A stretch of DNA of 64,000 nucleotides, taken from NCBI RefSeq assembly GCF_900215575.1, contig NZ_OBEJ01000002.1:372001-436000 (forward strand), read 5' to 3'. This stretch comes from Natronoarchaeum philippinense (GTDB lineage Archaea; Halobacteriota; Halobacteria; Halobacteriales; Natronoarchaeaceae). This document shows positions 1-8,173 of the stretch, piece by piece (position 1 is the first letter of the stretch; each line of letters starts with the position of its first letter). The position numbers and the translations under genes are program-made. The notes beneath the pieces are model-generated. The model made no database searches and was not told the DNA's origin. It worked only from the letters and a program-made list of their open reading frames with translations.

Positions 1-25
1 GCCGGTCGGATTCCTCGGCAGCGAC

Positions 26-862
26 ATGAGCGATCTCCGAGTCGGTGCGCACGTATCGGTCGCCGGCGGCGTCGACAACGCCGTCGAGCGCGAACTCGAC
101 GTCGGCGGGAACTGCGGGCAGATCTTCACGACCTCGCCGCAGGTCTGGCAACAGCCCGACATCGAGGACGACGAGGCCGAGCAGTTCCGCGAGGGCACGG
201 TCGAAACGCTCGACGGCCCGTGGGTGATCCACTCGTCGTACCTCGTCAACCTCTGTACGCCCAAAGACGACCTGCGCGAGAAATCGATCGATAGCATGCA
301 GGCCGAGGTCGACGCCGCCGATCGGCTCGGCATCGAGTACGTCAACGTCCATCTGGGCGCTCACACCGGTGCCGGCGTCGAGCAAGGGCTGGACAACGCC
401 GCGAGCGCGCTCGACGAACTCGACGTGCCCGACGGCGTGACCGTGCTCGTCGAGAGCGACGCCGGCAGCGGCACCAAGCTCGGCGGCGACTTCGAGCACC
501 TCGCGGCCGTGATCGACCGCGCCGACCTCGACATCGACGTTTGTGTCGACACGGCCCACGCGTTCGCGGCGGGCTACGACCTCTCGACGGCCGACGGCGT
601 CGACGATGCCGTCGCCGAGTTCGACGAGGTCGTCGGTCTCGATCACCTGGAGTGCATCCACCTCAACGACTCCAAACACGAGTGTGGCACCAACAAAGAC
701 GAGCACGCCCACATCGGCGAGGGCCTGATCGGCGAGGAGGGGATGGAGCGGATCATCAACCACGACGACCTTGCTGACGTTCCGCTTGTACTGGAGACGC
801 CAAACGAGGACGGCAAGGGCTTCGAGTGGAACATCGACCGCGTCCGGGAACTTCGGAACTGA
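26..862 (+). CDS. nfo: Endonuclease IV (deoxyribonuclease IV)
   Basis: AP endonuclease of base-excision repair. It cuts the DNA backbone 5' of abasic sites and acts in the cytoplasm on the chromosome. The 278-residue length and the motif series fit the zinc-dependent TIM-barrel family: [10 protein letters not shown] at the N-terminus, [56 protein letters not shown] and [10 protein letters not shown] near the C-terminus carry the His/Asp/Glu metal ligands. The start is the ATG that opens directly into the conserved first strand. The gene stands alone on the plus strand and is followed by a GC-rich hairpin. Assignment is secure. Confidence 0.95.
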   Translation: MSDLRVGAHVSVAGGVDNAVERELDVGGNCGQIFTTSPQVWQQPDIEDDEAEQFREGTVETLDGPWVIHSSYLVNLCTPKDDLREKSIDSMQAEVDAADRLGIEYVNVHLGAHTGAGVEQGLDNAASALDELDVPDGVTVLVESDAGSGTKLGGDFEHLAAVIDRADLDIDVCVDTAHAFAAGYDLSTADGVDDAVAEFDEVVGLDHLECIHLNDSKHECGTNKDEHAHIGEGLIGEEGMERIINHDDLADVPLVLETPNEDGKGFEWNIDRVRELRN

Positions 863-900
863 ACCGGTCGGAATCGCACCGCGATTCCCGCTAGGCCGCG

Positions 901-919
901 CGGCGGCGTCGCGCCGCCG
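901..919. repeat. GC-rich hairpin downstream of nfo, containing CGGCGTCGCGCCG
   Basis: An 8-bp stem closes on TCG in the space after nfo. It contains the 13-mer CGGCGTCGCGCCG that recurs at five other places in the window (see findings). The position suits transcript termination or mRNA 3' protection, but no T-tract follows, so that role is inferred. Confidence 0.4.
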
Positions 920-1061
920 AACGATCCGAACGCAGGCCGAGCCAACCGGCCGGCATCTGTGATAGAAGTGCAAGCATATCCGATTCACCGTCGGATAACG
1001 GCCACGTACCGCCCATTTTGGCCCTGCATATTGATAGGTCCCGGTTCGTAACCTCGACAGT

Positions 1062-1970
1062 ATGTCGGGCGACGACGGACGGTTCGTCGGACGGCGGGAA
1101 GTGCTCGCGGCGCTCGGCGCCGCGGCGCTGGCTCCGACCGCCGACGAGGTGCTGGGACTCTCCGGAGCGTCGGCGCCCAGCCCCGAGCACGCGCCGATGA
1201 CCACGGGCGAGGCCGACGCGACGCTTCGCGTGCGGACGTATCCGCGACTCGCCAGCGCCGCGGATCGTTGGAGCGGTTGGTCGCTGGCGACGCTCGCAGC
1301 CCACGGCGCCGTCGGCGACGCGCTCGACGCCGTTGCGACCTACGCGCAGTCCGAGCGCGACGGGCTCTCGGCCGTCGACTGGAAACTGGAGGCCGGCGCC
1401 GGCGTCTCGCTCCCGCCCGGTCTGGACGCCCCGACGTTGATCGAGCGGTTCGCCGAGACGGTCCGCGAGCGCGACCCCGACGCCGAGCACGCCTGCCATC
1501 TCTTGTTGTGGTCCGAGCCGCTCAACTTCCGGATCGGCTACGGGTACACCCGCTCGGACGTCGCCGCCGCCGCTGAGGGGGCGTACACGATCGCCAACGT
1601 CGGCGCGACCGAGCGCTGGGACGGCCGTGCGGTCACGAAGAACATGGCGATCCACGAGACGCTCCACGCGTTTCTCACCGGCGAGGACGCCGAAGCGGTG
1701 ATCGGTCACAGCTGTGAACACAACCTCGGCGCGGTCCGGCACGTCGGCGACGGGATCGCCGAAGTGACGCCGATGGCGACGGCCTACGCTGGCCGATCGA
1801 CGCCGATGGACGAGACCACGTGGTCCGGGCGGGGCTGTCGTGATCCGGACGCGTTCTACAGACACGACGGCGTCGACGGCGTCGACGAGTGGCGTCACAC
1901 CACCGAGCTCAGTGAGGGGACCCTCGATGCCGCCGCGCGGTACGTCGAACACCAACTTACTGGGGACTGA
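1062..1970 (+). CDS. Tat-exported protein with an HExxH zinc-protease-like motif
   Basis: 302-residue protein of unknown function, predicted to be exported. The N-terminus (GRREVLAALGAAAL, residues 10-23) is a twin-arginine signal without a lipobox cysteine. The mature part carries HETLH at residues 198-202, and H216 and H220 lie close behind, so a zincin-like metal site is plausible. No known peptidase family is recognised beyond that motif. A TATA-like element near 1028 (TGCATATTGATAG) lies about 32 nt upstream of the ATG. It is followed by a convergently unrelated methyltransferase on the same strand with its own promoter. The protease role is inference. Confidence 0.7.
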   Translation: MSGDDGRFVGRREVLAALGAAALAPTADEVLGLSGASAPSPEHAPMTTGEADATLRVRTYPRLASAADRWSGWSLATLAAHGAVGDALDAVATYAQSERDGLSAVDWKLEAGAGVSLPPGLDAPTLIERFAETVRERDPDAEHACHLLLWSEPLNFRIGYGYTRSDVAAAAEGAYTIANVGATERWDGRAVTKNMAIHETLHAFLTGEDAEAVIGHSCEHNLGAVRHVGDGIAEVTPMATAYAGRSTPMDETTWSGRGCRDPDAFYRHDGVDGVDEWRHTTELSEGTLDAAARYVEHQLTGD

Positions 1971-2057
1971 ACCGACCGGCGTCACAGCACACTACGTCAC
2001 CGGCCACGGCGACGCCGAACCGGCCCGCTTAACTGCCGCCCGACGCCACTGACAGGC

Positions 2058-2867
2058 GTGCGCGAGTTCTCGGCAGACTACCTCAGCGAAACCCGGGAGG
2101 GGATGTGGGACGACTCCCGAGAGGCGCTGGCACCGCTCGATCTCGACCGCTGGGACTCGGTGCTCGACGTTGGCTGTGGAACCGGCGAACTCTCGGCGGT
2201 GCTGTCCGAGGAGACCGGCGGCGAGGTGGTCGGCGTCGACGCCGATCCGTCGCTGCTCGACGTGGCCGGCGAGCGCGTCCCGACGGCGGCCGGCGACGCG
2301 ACGCGGCTTCCGTTCGCCGATGATTCGTTCGATCTGGTGGTCTGTCAGGCCCTGCTGATCAACCTGCCCGATCCCGCCGCCGCAGTCCGGGAGTTCGCCC
2401 GCGTCGCCCGCCACCGCGTCGCGGCGGTCGAACCGGACAACGGCGCCGTCACCGTCGAATCCAGCGTCGACGCCGAATCCGGACTGGCCGACCGAGCGCG
2501 GCGGGCCTACCTCGACGGCGTCGGCACCGACGTGACTCTGGGCGGCGCCGGCACCCGCGCGGCGTTCGAGGACGCCGGAATCGAGGACTCGACGACGCGC
2601 CGGTACGACCACGTACAGTCCGTCGAGCCGCCCTACTCCGAGCGCGACATCGACGCCGCCAAGCGCAAGGCCACGGGCGAGGGGCTGGCCGACGATCTCC
2701 CGACGATGCTGGCTGGGGATCTCACCGAGGCAGAGTACGACGACCTTCGGAGCCGGTGGCGCGAGATGGGCCGCGAGGTCGTCGGGCAGATGGCCGACGG
2801 CGAGTACCGCCGCCGCGAGACGGTTCCCTTTTTCGTCACTGTTGGGTCGGTCGAGCAATCGGGCTGA
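2058..2867 (+). CDS. Class I SAM-dependent methyltransferase
   Basis: 269-residue Rossmann-fold methyltransferase; substrate unknown. Motif I is VLDVGCGTGELSAVL (about residues 35-49). It is followed by the acidic end of strand 2 (GVDADPSLL), the ADDSFDLVVCQALLINLPD motif IV region and a C-terminal cap rich in charged residues. It resembles UbiE/small-molecule methyltransferases. The start is GTG; an AT-rich element (GCTTAACTG) lies about 28 nt upstream, which fits a leaderless transcript. No pathway partner is adjacent, so no specific reaction is proposed. Confidence 0.85.
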   Translation: MREFSADYLSETREGMWDDSREALAPLDLDRWDSVLDVGCGTGELSAVLSEETGGEVVGVDADPSLLDVAGERVPTAAGDATRLPFADDSFDLVVCQALLINLPDPAAAVREFARVARHRVAAVEPDNGAVTVESSVDAESGLADRARRAYLDGVGTDVTLGGAGTRAAFEDAGIEDSTTRRYDHVQSVEPPYSERDIDAAKRKATGEGLADDLPTMLAGDLTEAEYDDLRSRWREMGREVVGQMADGEYRRRETVPFFVTVGSVEQSG

Positions 2868-2908
2868 CGGCCACCCGCCGCGCGGCGGCGGTGTGCCTGC
2901 CGCACCAC

Positions 2909-2917
2909 ACTTTATTA
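2909..2917 (+). promoter_or_regulatory. TATA-like promoter element of the MinD-like gene
   Basis: TTTATTATC lies about 27-33 nt upstream of the ATG at 2942, the spacing expected for leaderless haloarchaeal transcription. This supports 2942 rather than 2930 or the longer upstream reading frame as the start. Confidence 0.55.
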
Positions 2918-2941
2918 TCGGCCGCCGAGATGCCAACAGCG

Positions 2942-4450
2942 ATGACCGGAACCGTCTACGCGATTCTCGGGGGGAAAGACGACGTGGGGGCGACCGCGAC
3001 GGCCGTCGCGCTGGGAACCTCGCTGGCCGAGCAAGCTCGTCGCGTCGCCGTGATCGACGCCGACTTTGCAGGTGACGGCGTCGGTGCGACGCTCGGCCTC
3101 GGTGACGCCGACGCGACGCTGGGGGACGTGGTCGGCGGCGACGCCGACCTCGACGACGCGCTGGTCGAGACGGCCCACGGCCTGCAGGTGCTGCCCGGTG
3201 ACGACGCCGTGCCGCACCCGACCGACGTTCGCTCGCACGCGCTCGTCCGGGCGGCTGACCGCGTCCGCGAGCGCTTCGATATCGTGCTGGTCGATTTGGG
3301 TACCACCGCGGGCACCGCCGCCGCGTTCGCACTCGAACGGGTCGACGGCGTGGTGCTCACCACCACTCCCGCGAACGACGCCATCGCCGCGGTCGCCGAC
3401 GCCGCGACGGTCGCGCGCTATCACGGCGCCGACGTGCTCGGGACGGCGTTCACGAAGGTCCCCGACGGCACCGAGATCGACCACCGAGCGGCGGCCGACG
3501 CGCTCGACTCGGACGTGCTCGCGCTCGTGCCAGAGGACGGCGCCGTGCGCGAGAGCGCCGACGCTGGCACCTCCTTGCTCCGTCACGATCCCGATAGTCC
3601 GGCGGCGATGGTGTACTGGCAGCTTGCGGAGCGACTCGCCGCCGGCGACTTCGACGGCGAGCCGGTCGCCTACGAGCAACCGGGCGCATCCGACGCGACG
3701 GACCCCGGCGTGGCCGACGAGACTGGCGCCAACGGCTCCGATTCGACCGCCCGGCAGGACGCCGCGGCGGAATCGGCGTCCGAGAGCGCCGAGCAAACTG
3801 TCGGTAGTGGGACTGACGAGAGTCCGGATTCGGAGCCAAGCGAGACGCCGGTCGACGAGGAGTCCCCCGCCACGGCGGCCGCGGCAGACGAGGACGCCGG
3901 CGAGGAGCCGGTCGCTGCTGTGGCGCCGGACGGCGTCGCCGAAGAAGAGCCTACGACGGGTGACGACGACGGCGACGAGACGCCAGATGACGCCGATGGT
4001 GACGACGCCGGCGACGACACAGCGCCCGACGGTATCGACTCCGACGGAACAGCTGACGACGCCACGGCGGCGACGGCCGAAGCAGACAACACGACAGCAA
4101 ACGAGTTCTCGTGGGACGACGGGTCGGCGTCGAGCAGCGACGACGGCGACGGATCCCCAGCCGAGAGCAACCTACAGGGGAGCGAGGAGGGCGCTGAGGC
4201 TGCCGATTCCGAGCACGTAGACGACGGTCGGCGTCCTGACGGGACCGATCAAGAAAACGAACACACCGGTGATAACGACCCGACGCAGGCCGAGGACGCC
4301 GCCGAGGAACAGACCGACGACGATGAGATGGAAGCCGCGTTCAAGGCGACGATGGACAAGGTGCGCGAGCAGCGCGAGGAGGAGTCGGACGACAAAGAGG
4401 ACACCGACGACGAGGACGACAGCGGCGGCATGTTCGGCATCGGCGGCTGA
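2942..4450 (+). CDS. MinD/ParA-like protein with degenerate P-loop and long acidic tail
   Basis: 502-residue protein. Residues 1 to about 240 have the MinD/ParA deviant-Walker fold: the P-loop region is GGKDDVGATATA, followed by VIDADFAGDG and, at Walker B, IVLVDLGTTAG. The signature lysine at the front of the deviant Walker A is kept. The second, phosphate-binding lysine of KGGxGKT is alanine, and the paired glycines are aspartates. About 250 residues of Asp/Glu/Ser/Thr-rich disordered sequence follow, ending in a short charged helix and SGGMFGIGG. Known archaeal MinD-family proteins position polar structures; whether this one hydrolyses ATP is doubtful. An upstream in-frame extension overlaps the methyltransferase and was rejected. 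Confidence 0.85.
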   Translation: MTGTVYAILGGKDDVGATATAVALGTSLAEQARRVAVIDADFAGDGVGATLGLGDADATLGDVVGGDADLDDALVETAHGLQVLPGDDAVPHPTDVRSHALVRAADRVRERFDIVLVDLGTTAGTAAAFALERVDGVVLTTTPANDAIAAVADAATVARYHGADVLGTAFTKVPDGTEIDHRAAADALDSDVLALVPEDGAVRESADAGTSLLRHDPDSPAAMVYWQLAERLAAGDFDGEPVAYEQPGASDATDPGVADETGANGSDSTARQDAAAESASESAEQTVGSGTDESPDSEPSETPVDEESPATAAAADEDAGEEPVAAVAPDGVAEEEPTTGDDDGDETPDDADGDDAGDDTAPDGIDSDGTADDATAATAEADNTTANEFSWDDGSASSSDDGDGSPAESNLQGSEEGAEAADSEHVDDGRRPDGTDQENEHTGDNDPTQAEDAAEEQTDDDEMEAAFKATMDKVREQREEESDDKEDTDDEDDSGGMFGIGG

Positions 4451-4459
4451 CCCGCCGGC

Positions 4460-5104
4460 TCAGACTACGTCGCCGCGAACCGTCGCCCCCTCTTGCTCGG
4501 CGCGCCACTCGTGGAGGGTCTGGGCGGCGTCTTCGGCGTCGTCCTCGTCCAAGCCGAGCATCTCCAGCGATTCCGAGAGCGTCGGGAACGGCAGTTCGCT
4601 CTCGCGGAGCTTTCGCATCGCCTCGTCGCTTCGGGTCCCCTCGGCCCAGAGGCAGGCCGCCCGCGGATCGAGCAGCTTCTCCCAGTCTTCCCGTGCTTTG
4701 GCGCCTTCGAGACGGCGGGTGACGTTGTCGTCGAAACTGGCGTTACAGACCTCCAGATGGATCGGCTCGCCGTCGTCGAGCAGGTGGGCCGCGAGGCACT
4801 TCTCGGGGGCGGCGTGGCCGTTGGCGTTGGCCCGGAGGTGCTCGGGGTGCTCTTCGGCCCACTCGGCGCGGACGCTCTTGCCGACGCCCTCGATCCCGTG
4901 GGAGTCGACGAACTCCTCGGAGCGGTCGGCATCGCCCCCAAAGAGGACATCTTTGGCGAGGTACACGTCCAGCCGGTCGATCGGATCGAGGCCGAGCGCC
5001 ACGTCGCCGTACACCCAGACCTCCCGGACTGGCACCGGCATCTGCTCGTTCTCGACGGCGTCGACGATCTCGGCGGCGCGGTCTAACGCCTCGCTCCTGT
5101 CCAT
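4460..5104 (-). CDS. Conserved haloarchaeal protein of unknown function
   Basis: 214-residue soluble acidic protein. The N-terminal half contains VREVWVYGDVALGLDPIDRLD, which resembles the G-D/E core of a nucleotidyltransferase-like fold, then a CLAAHLLDDGEPIHLEVC segment. The C-terminal half is helical and ends with a short helix-turn unit (LSESLEMLGLDEDDAED). No catalytic signature is clear enough for a function. It is convergent with the MinD-like gene, with only 9 bp between the stops. It is likely a genuine, widely conserved halophile family because the codon usage and acidic composition match its neighbours. Confidence 0.75.
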   Translation of the reverse strand: MDRSEALDRAAEIVDAVENEQMPVPVREVWVYGDVALGLDPIDRLDVYLAKDVLFGGDADRSEEFVDSHGIEGVGKSVRAEWAEEHPEHLRANANGHAAPEKCLAAHLLDDGEPIHLEVCNASFDDNVTRRLEGAKAREDWEKLLDPRAACLWAEGTRSDEAMRKLRESELPFPTLSESLEMLGLDEDDAEDAAQTLHEWRAEQEGATVRGDVV

Positions 5105-5235
5105 GCGCGCCGATAACCGTCGCGGCGCAAAAACGGGTTCGGTCGCGGCGACGCCGCTGGCCGGCAGTCTGTCGCGGCGCCGAGCACCGTGCCGGCGCCG
5201 ACACGCCTTTCCTCGCGGGTGCCTAACTCCCGACC

Positions 5236-5655
5236 ATGTCTCAGGAATCCGCCGACGACCTGCCCGAGAGCGACGAGGAGTGGCGCGAGCGCCTCGACGA
5301 CGAGGAGTACCGCATCCTGCGCGAAGCCGGCACCGAGCCGAAATTCAGCGGCGATCTGCTCGATGTCAAAGACGACGGCTCCTTCGAGTGTGCCGGCTGT
5401 GGCCAGACGCTGTTCGACTCCGATACCAAATTCAACTCCAACAGCGGGTGGCCGAGTTTCTACGATGTCGCCGACGAGGACAGCGTCGAGACGCGCCACG
5501 ACGACAGCCACGGGATGAGTCGGACGGAAGTGATCTGCTCGCGCTGTGGCGGTCACCTCGGTCACGTCTTTTCGGACGGTCCCGAGCCGACCGGCCAGCG
5601 CTACTGCATCAACTCCGCCGCGCTGGAGTTCGACCCCGAAGAGAGCGATAGCTAA
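5236..5655 (+). CDS. msrB: Peptide-methionine (R)-S-oxide reductase
   Basis: Reduces methionine-R-sulfoxide in oxidised proteins, using thioredoxin-like donors in the cytoplasm. The 139-residue protein has the full MsrB domain. The structural zinc cysteines are C52, C55, C101 and C104. The SNSGWPSF loop is present, and the catalytic cysteine is C124 in QRYCINSAAL. The N-terminal 30 residues are a short acidic helix. There is no fused MsrA domain. It stands alone on the plus strand and is followed by the CGGCGTCGCGCCG hairpin. Confidence 0.96.
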   Translation: MSQESADDLPESDEEWRERLDDEEYRILREAGTEPKFSGDLLDVKDDGSFECAGCGQTLFDSDTKFNSNSGWPSFYDVADEDSVETRHDDSHGMSRTEVICSRCGGHLGHVFSDGPEPTGQRYCINSAALEFDPEESDS

Positions 5656-5668
5656 CGGCGTCGCGCCG
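5656..5668. repeat. Copy of CGGCGTCGCGCCG hairpin after msrB
   Basis: Five-bp stem with TCG loop immediately 3' of the msrB stop codon, in the space between convergent genes. Possible terminator or mRNA-end hairpin; same word as at 901-919 and 26678-26694. Confidence 0.4.
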
Positions 5669-5719
5669 CCGGCCGTTCCGACGGACGCCGACGCGTCGCA
5701 GCCGATCAGCGAGCGGCGA

Positions 5720-6154
5720 TCACTCCTCGTCTTCTTCGCGCTCGTCTAAGAACACGTGTGCGTCCTCGAGAATCTCGCGAGGGCCGTCCTGCGTGATCGT
5801 GTTGATCGCTTGCTCGTAGTCTCGCCACTGGAGGTCCCGGTGTTCGTGGGACAACTCCGCGCTGGCCTCGAACGATTTGGCCACGAACAGGTGGACCGTC
5901 TTGTGGATCGTCTTACCATTCGCCTCGAATACGTAGTCGTAGTCCTTGCGGAAGCCGTCGAGCAGTCGGAAATCGGAGATTCCCGCCTCCTCGGTGACCT
6001 CTCGGATGGCCGTCTGCTGGAGTTCCTCGTCACCCTCCACGCCGCCTTTGGGGAACTCCCAGTCCCCGGGGCGGCTCTTGAGGAGGAGGTACTCCCGGCG
6101 GCCGCGCGTATCCCGAAAGAGGATCGCGCCCGCGCTCGTCGCTTCAACCGTCAT
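5720..6154 (-). CDS. Nudix hydrolase, Ap4A hydrolase-like
   Basis: 144-residue Nudix protein, most like bis(5'-nucleosyl)-tetraphosphatases, which remove dinucleoside polyphosphates. The Nudix box is complete (GGVEGDEELQQ then AIREVTEEAGI). The SRPGDWEFPKGG strand before it and the later KTVHLFVAKS and WRDYEQA segments are typical of this subgroup. The ATG at 6154 is preferred over one at 6175: the AT-rich element GATATTCACTTA at 6181-6192 lies about 30 nt upstream of 6154, and the shorter product begins at the family's usual MTVEATSAGAI. The C-terminus is an acidic tail. Confidence 0.88.
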   Translation of the reverse strand: MTVEATSAGAILFRDTRGRREYLLLKSRPGDWEFPKGGVEGDEELQQTAIREVTEEAGISDFRLLDGFRKDYDYVFEANGKTIHKTVHLFVAKSFEASAELSHEHRDLQWRDYEQAINTITQDGPREILEDAHVFLDEREEDEE

Positions 6155-6381
6155 TAGCCGTACGTAATCGGCCATGCGTTAAGTGAATATCGGACGCGGG
6201 ACCGCTCGCGGGGCGATTCGGTGCGGTCGACGACACCGCGACACACGGGAGTCGGTGGGGTCACCCCATCCCCGTTTCGTCCGGTCGGACGGAACAATCA
6301 CTCACCGTGATAACGGGTCACAGGCGTCTCGCGGCCGATAGGCGGGATTTTTAGTCCCGGAGCGTCGAAGAGTAGGCTACT

Positions 6382-6711
6382 ATGACCTTCGTCACGAAAC
6401 TCCGACTCCAGAGCGGGGACCGGGCCGTGCTCGACAACGAAGTCGAGGACATCAAATCGACCGCCGAACGCAAGGGCGCCGAACTCCGCGGACCGCACTC
6501 CAAGACCACCCAGCGGATGCAGGTTCCCCTCTCGAAGGACACGACCGGCGACGGCCATCTGGGCTCGTGGGACTACACCGTCTACAGCCGCGAGGTCGAG
6601 ATCGTGGGTCACGACGAGCTGGCGCGCCGAATCGCGGCCCGCGAGTTCCCCGACCCGATCCACGTCGAGGTCGAGGTCGAGCAGATCACCCAAGTCGGCT
6701 CGGGCGCGTAA
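6382..6711 (+). CDS. uS10-family ribosomal-protein-like protein
   Basis: 109-residue protein with the fold pattern of uS10: FVTKLRLQSGDRAVLDN, then a helix (EVEDIKSTAERKGAEL), RGPHSKTT, a central loop and HVEVEVEQITQVG as last strand. The canonical archaeal uS10 is normally linked to the EF-1A gene. This copy has a different loop and no translation gene adjacent, so it is probably a paralogue. It could be an accessory or alternative ribosomal protein. A TATA-like TTTTTAG lies about 30 nt upstream of the ATG. Confidence 0.75.
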   Translation: MTFVTKLRLQSGDRAVLDNEVEDIKSTAERKGAELRGPHSKTTQRMQVPLSKDTTGDGHLGSWDYTVYSREVEIVGHDELARRIAAREFPDPIHVEVEVEQITQVGSGA

Positions 6712-6732
6712 CGACGCTTCTGCGATCCTTTC

Positions 6733-8004
6733 TCACGCACTTGCGGCGATCCGGAACAGGCCGCCACCGTCCCGTCCGGTGCCGAGTGCGTACACCTCGC
6801 CCTCGTATCGCTCGAACGCGAGGAGATACTGGAGTCGGTCGCCCTCACTGATCTCGACGACGCCGGTCGGCCACTGGTCGGCGTCCGACGGCGTCGCGGC
6901 GAACAGCCGCCCCTGTGCCTGAAAGTCGCCGAAGACGTAGACGCCCTGTAGCTCCGGCACCGCCGAGCCTCGGTAGACGGCGCCGCCGATCACCGCGGCG
7001 CCGCTGACGGGCGCCCCCGAGTGGGGATACTCGACGATCGGATCGAGGAAGGGCTCGCCGCCCCGAACGTCCTCGGGCGTCCCGTCGGGACACTCCTCGG
7101 CCCGGAAGCAGTGGGTGCCTTCCTTGACGTTCCAGCCGTAGTTGCCGCCCTTCTCGACGAGGTTCACCTCCTCGTAGCGGTTGTGCCCGACATCGGCGAC
7201 GTACAGGTCGTCGCCGTCGAAGGAGAGCCGCCACGGGTTGCGAAAACCCCACGCGTAGTACTCCTCGCGGCCCGCGCGCCCGACCAGCGGGTTGTCCTCG
7301 GGAACCCCGTACGCGCCCGCTCCGCCGGCGTCCACGTCGATCCGCAGGAGGCAGCCGAGGTAGTTGTCGCTGACGTTCTGTGCGGCCTCGCCGCCGCCGC
7401 TGGTGCCGTTTGGGACGTAGAGCAGTCCTTCCGGTCCGAACGCTAGATCGCCGGCGTTGTGCACCGGGCCGGGCTGTGGCAACTCCAAGATCGTGCGTTC
7501 GGAGCCCGGTTCGACGCTCCGTCCGTCCGCAGCCGCCCGAAACTCAGCGAGGACGCCGGTGTGGCTGTAGTCGGCGGGCGTCCCCTCGCGGACCGGCGCG
7601 CTGTACCGGACGAACAGCCGCCGGTTCTGGGCGAACTCGGGGTGGAGCGTGAGCCCGAGCAGGCCGCGCTCGCCGCCGGTCACGATCGACTCGCGCAGGT
7701 CGAGAAACGGCGTCTCGCGCAGGCCGTCGGCCTCGTGGACGTACACGACGCCGTCGCGCTCGACGACGTACCGGCGATCGGCGTCGGGCGCGAACGCGGC
7801 GTCGACCGGCTGTTCCAACCCGGTGACGATCGGTTCGACGCCGACCGCATTCGGCAACTGCGCGTCTGTATTTTGGCTGCCGTCGTCAGCGCCGTCGCCG
7901 TCGGACGGGCCGCCGGTCTGCTGGGCTGCACAGCCGGCGCCCCCCACTGCTCCCGCGGCGACGCCGATCGCAAGGAACCGTCTGCGGCTCGCTCGTGGTC
8001 GCAT
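6733..8004 (-). CDS. PQQ-type aldose/sorbosone dehydrogenase-like Tat lipoprotein
   Basis: 423-residue exported six-bladed beta-propeller of the glucose/sorbosone dehydrogenase (YliI-like) family, which oxidises sugars with a quinone cofactor outside the membrane. The start chosen at 8004 gives a twin-arginine signal (ASRRRFLAIGVAAGAVGG) ending in a lipobox-like AGC. Recognisable propeller motifs are RYVVERDGVVYV, RGLLGLTLHPEF, GDLAFGPEGLLYVPNG, YYAWGFRNPWRLSFDGD and GNYGWNVKEG. Upstream residues in the same frame overlap the divergent promoter and were excluded. PQQ synthesis genes are not in the window, so cofactor status is open. Confidence 0.87.
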   Translation of the reverse strand: MRPRASRRRFLAIGVAAGAVGGAGCAAQQTGGPSDGDGADDGSQNTDAQLPNAVGVEPIVTGLEQPVDAAFAPDADRRYVVERDGVVYVHEADGLRETPFLDLRESIVTGGERGLLGLTLHPEFAQNRRLFVRYSAPVREGTPADYSHTGVLAEFRAAADGRSVEPGSERTILELPQPGPVHNAGDLAFGPEGLLYVPNGTSGGGEAAQNVSDNYLGCLLRIDVDAGGAGAYGVPEDNPLVGRAGREEYYAWGFRNPWRLSFDGDDLYVADVGHNRYEEVNLVEKGGNYGWNVKEGTHCFRAEECPDGTPEDVRGGEPFLDPIVEYPHSGAPVSGAAVIGGAVYRGSAVPELQGVYVFGDFQAQGRLFAATPSDADQWPTGVVEISEGDRLQYLLAFERYEGEVYALGTGRDGGGLFRIAASA

Positions 8005-8173
8005 GGTCGACCGTACCACGACCCGACTGAAATACGTCGGACCGTGCTGGCTCGTCGGCTGTGGCTCGACGGCGGCGTTCCGCAGTGAATCTCCGGCGAT
8101 GTTTCGTGGTCGACGCCGTTCGGCTCCGGCGTCCCGGGGTGGCTTCAAGTGCTCGCCGCGCTACGAATCGGGT

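Noticed and set aside
2756-2941. Longer N-terminus for the MinD-like protein
   Set aside because: The extension overlaps the methyltransferase gene, is Arg/Pro-rich unlike the acidic core, and precedes the TATA element.
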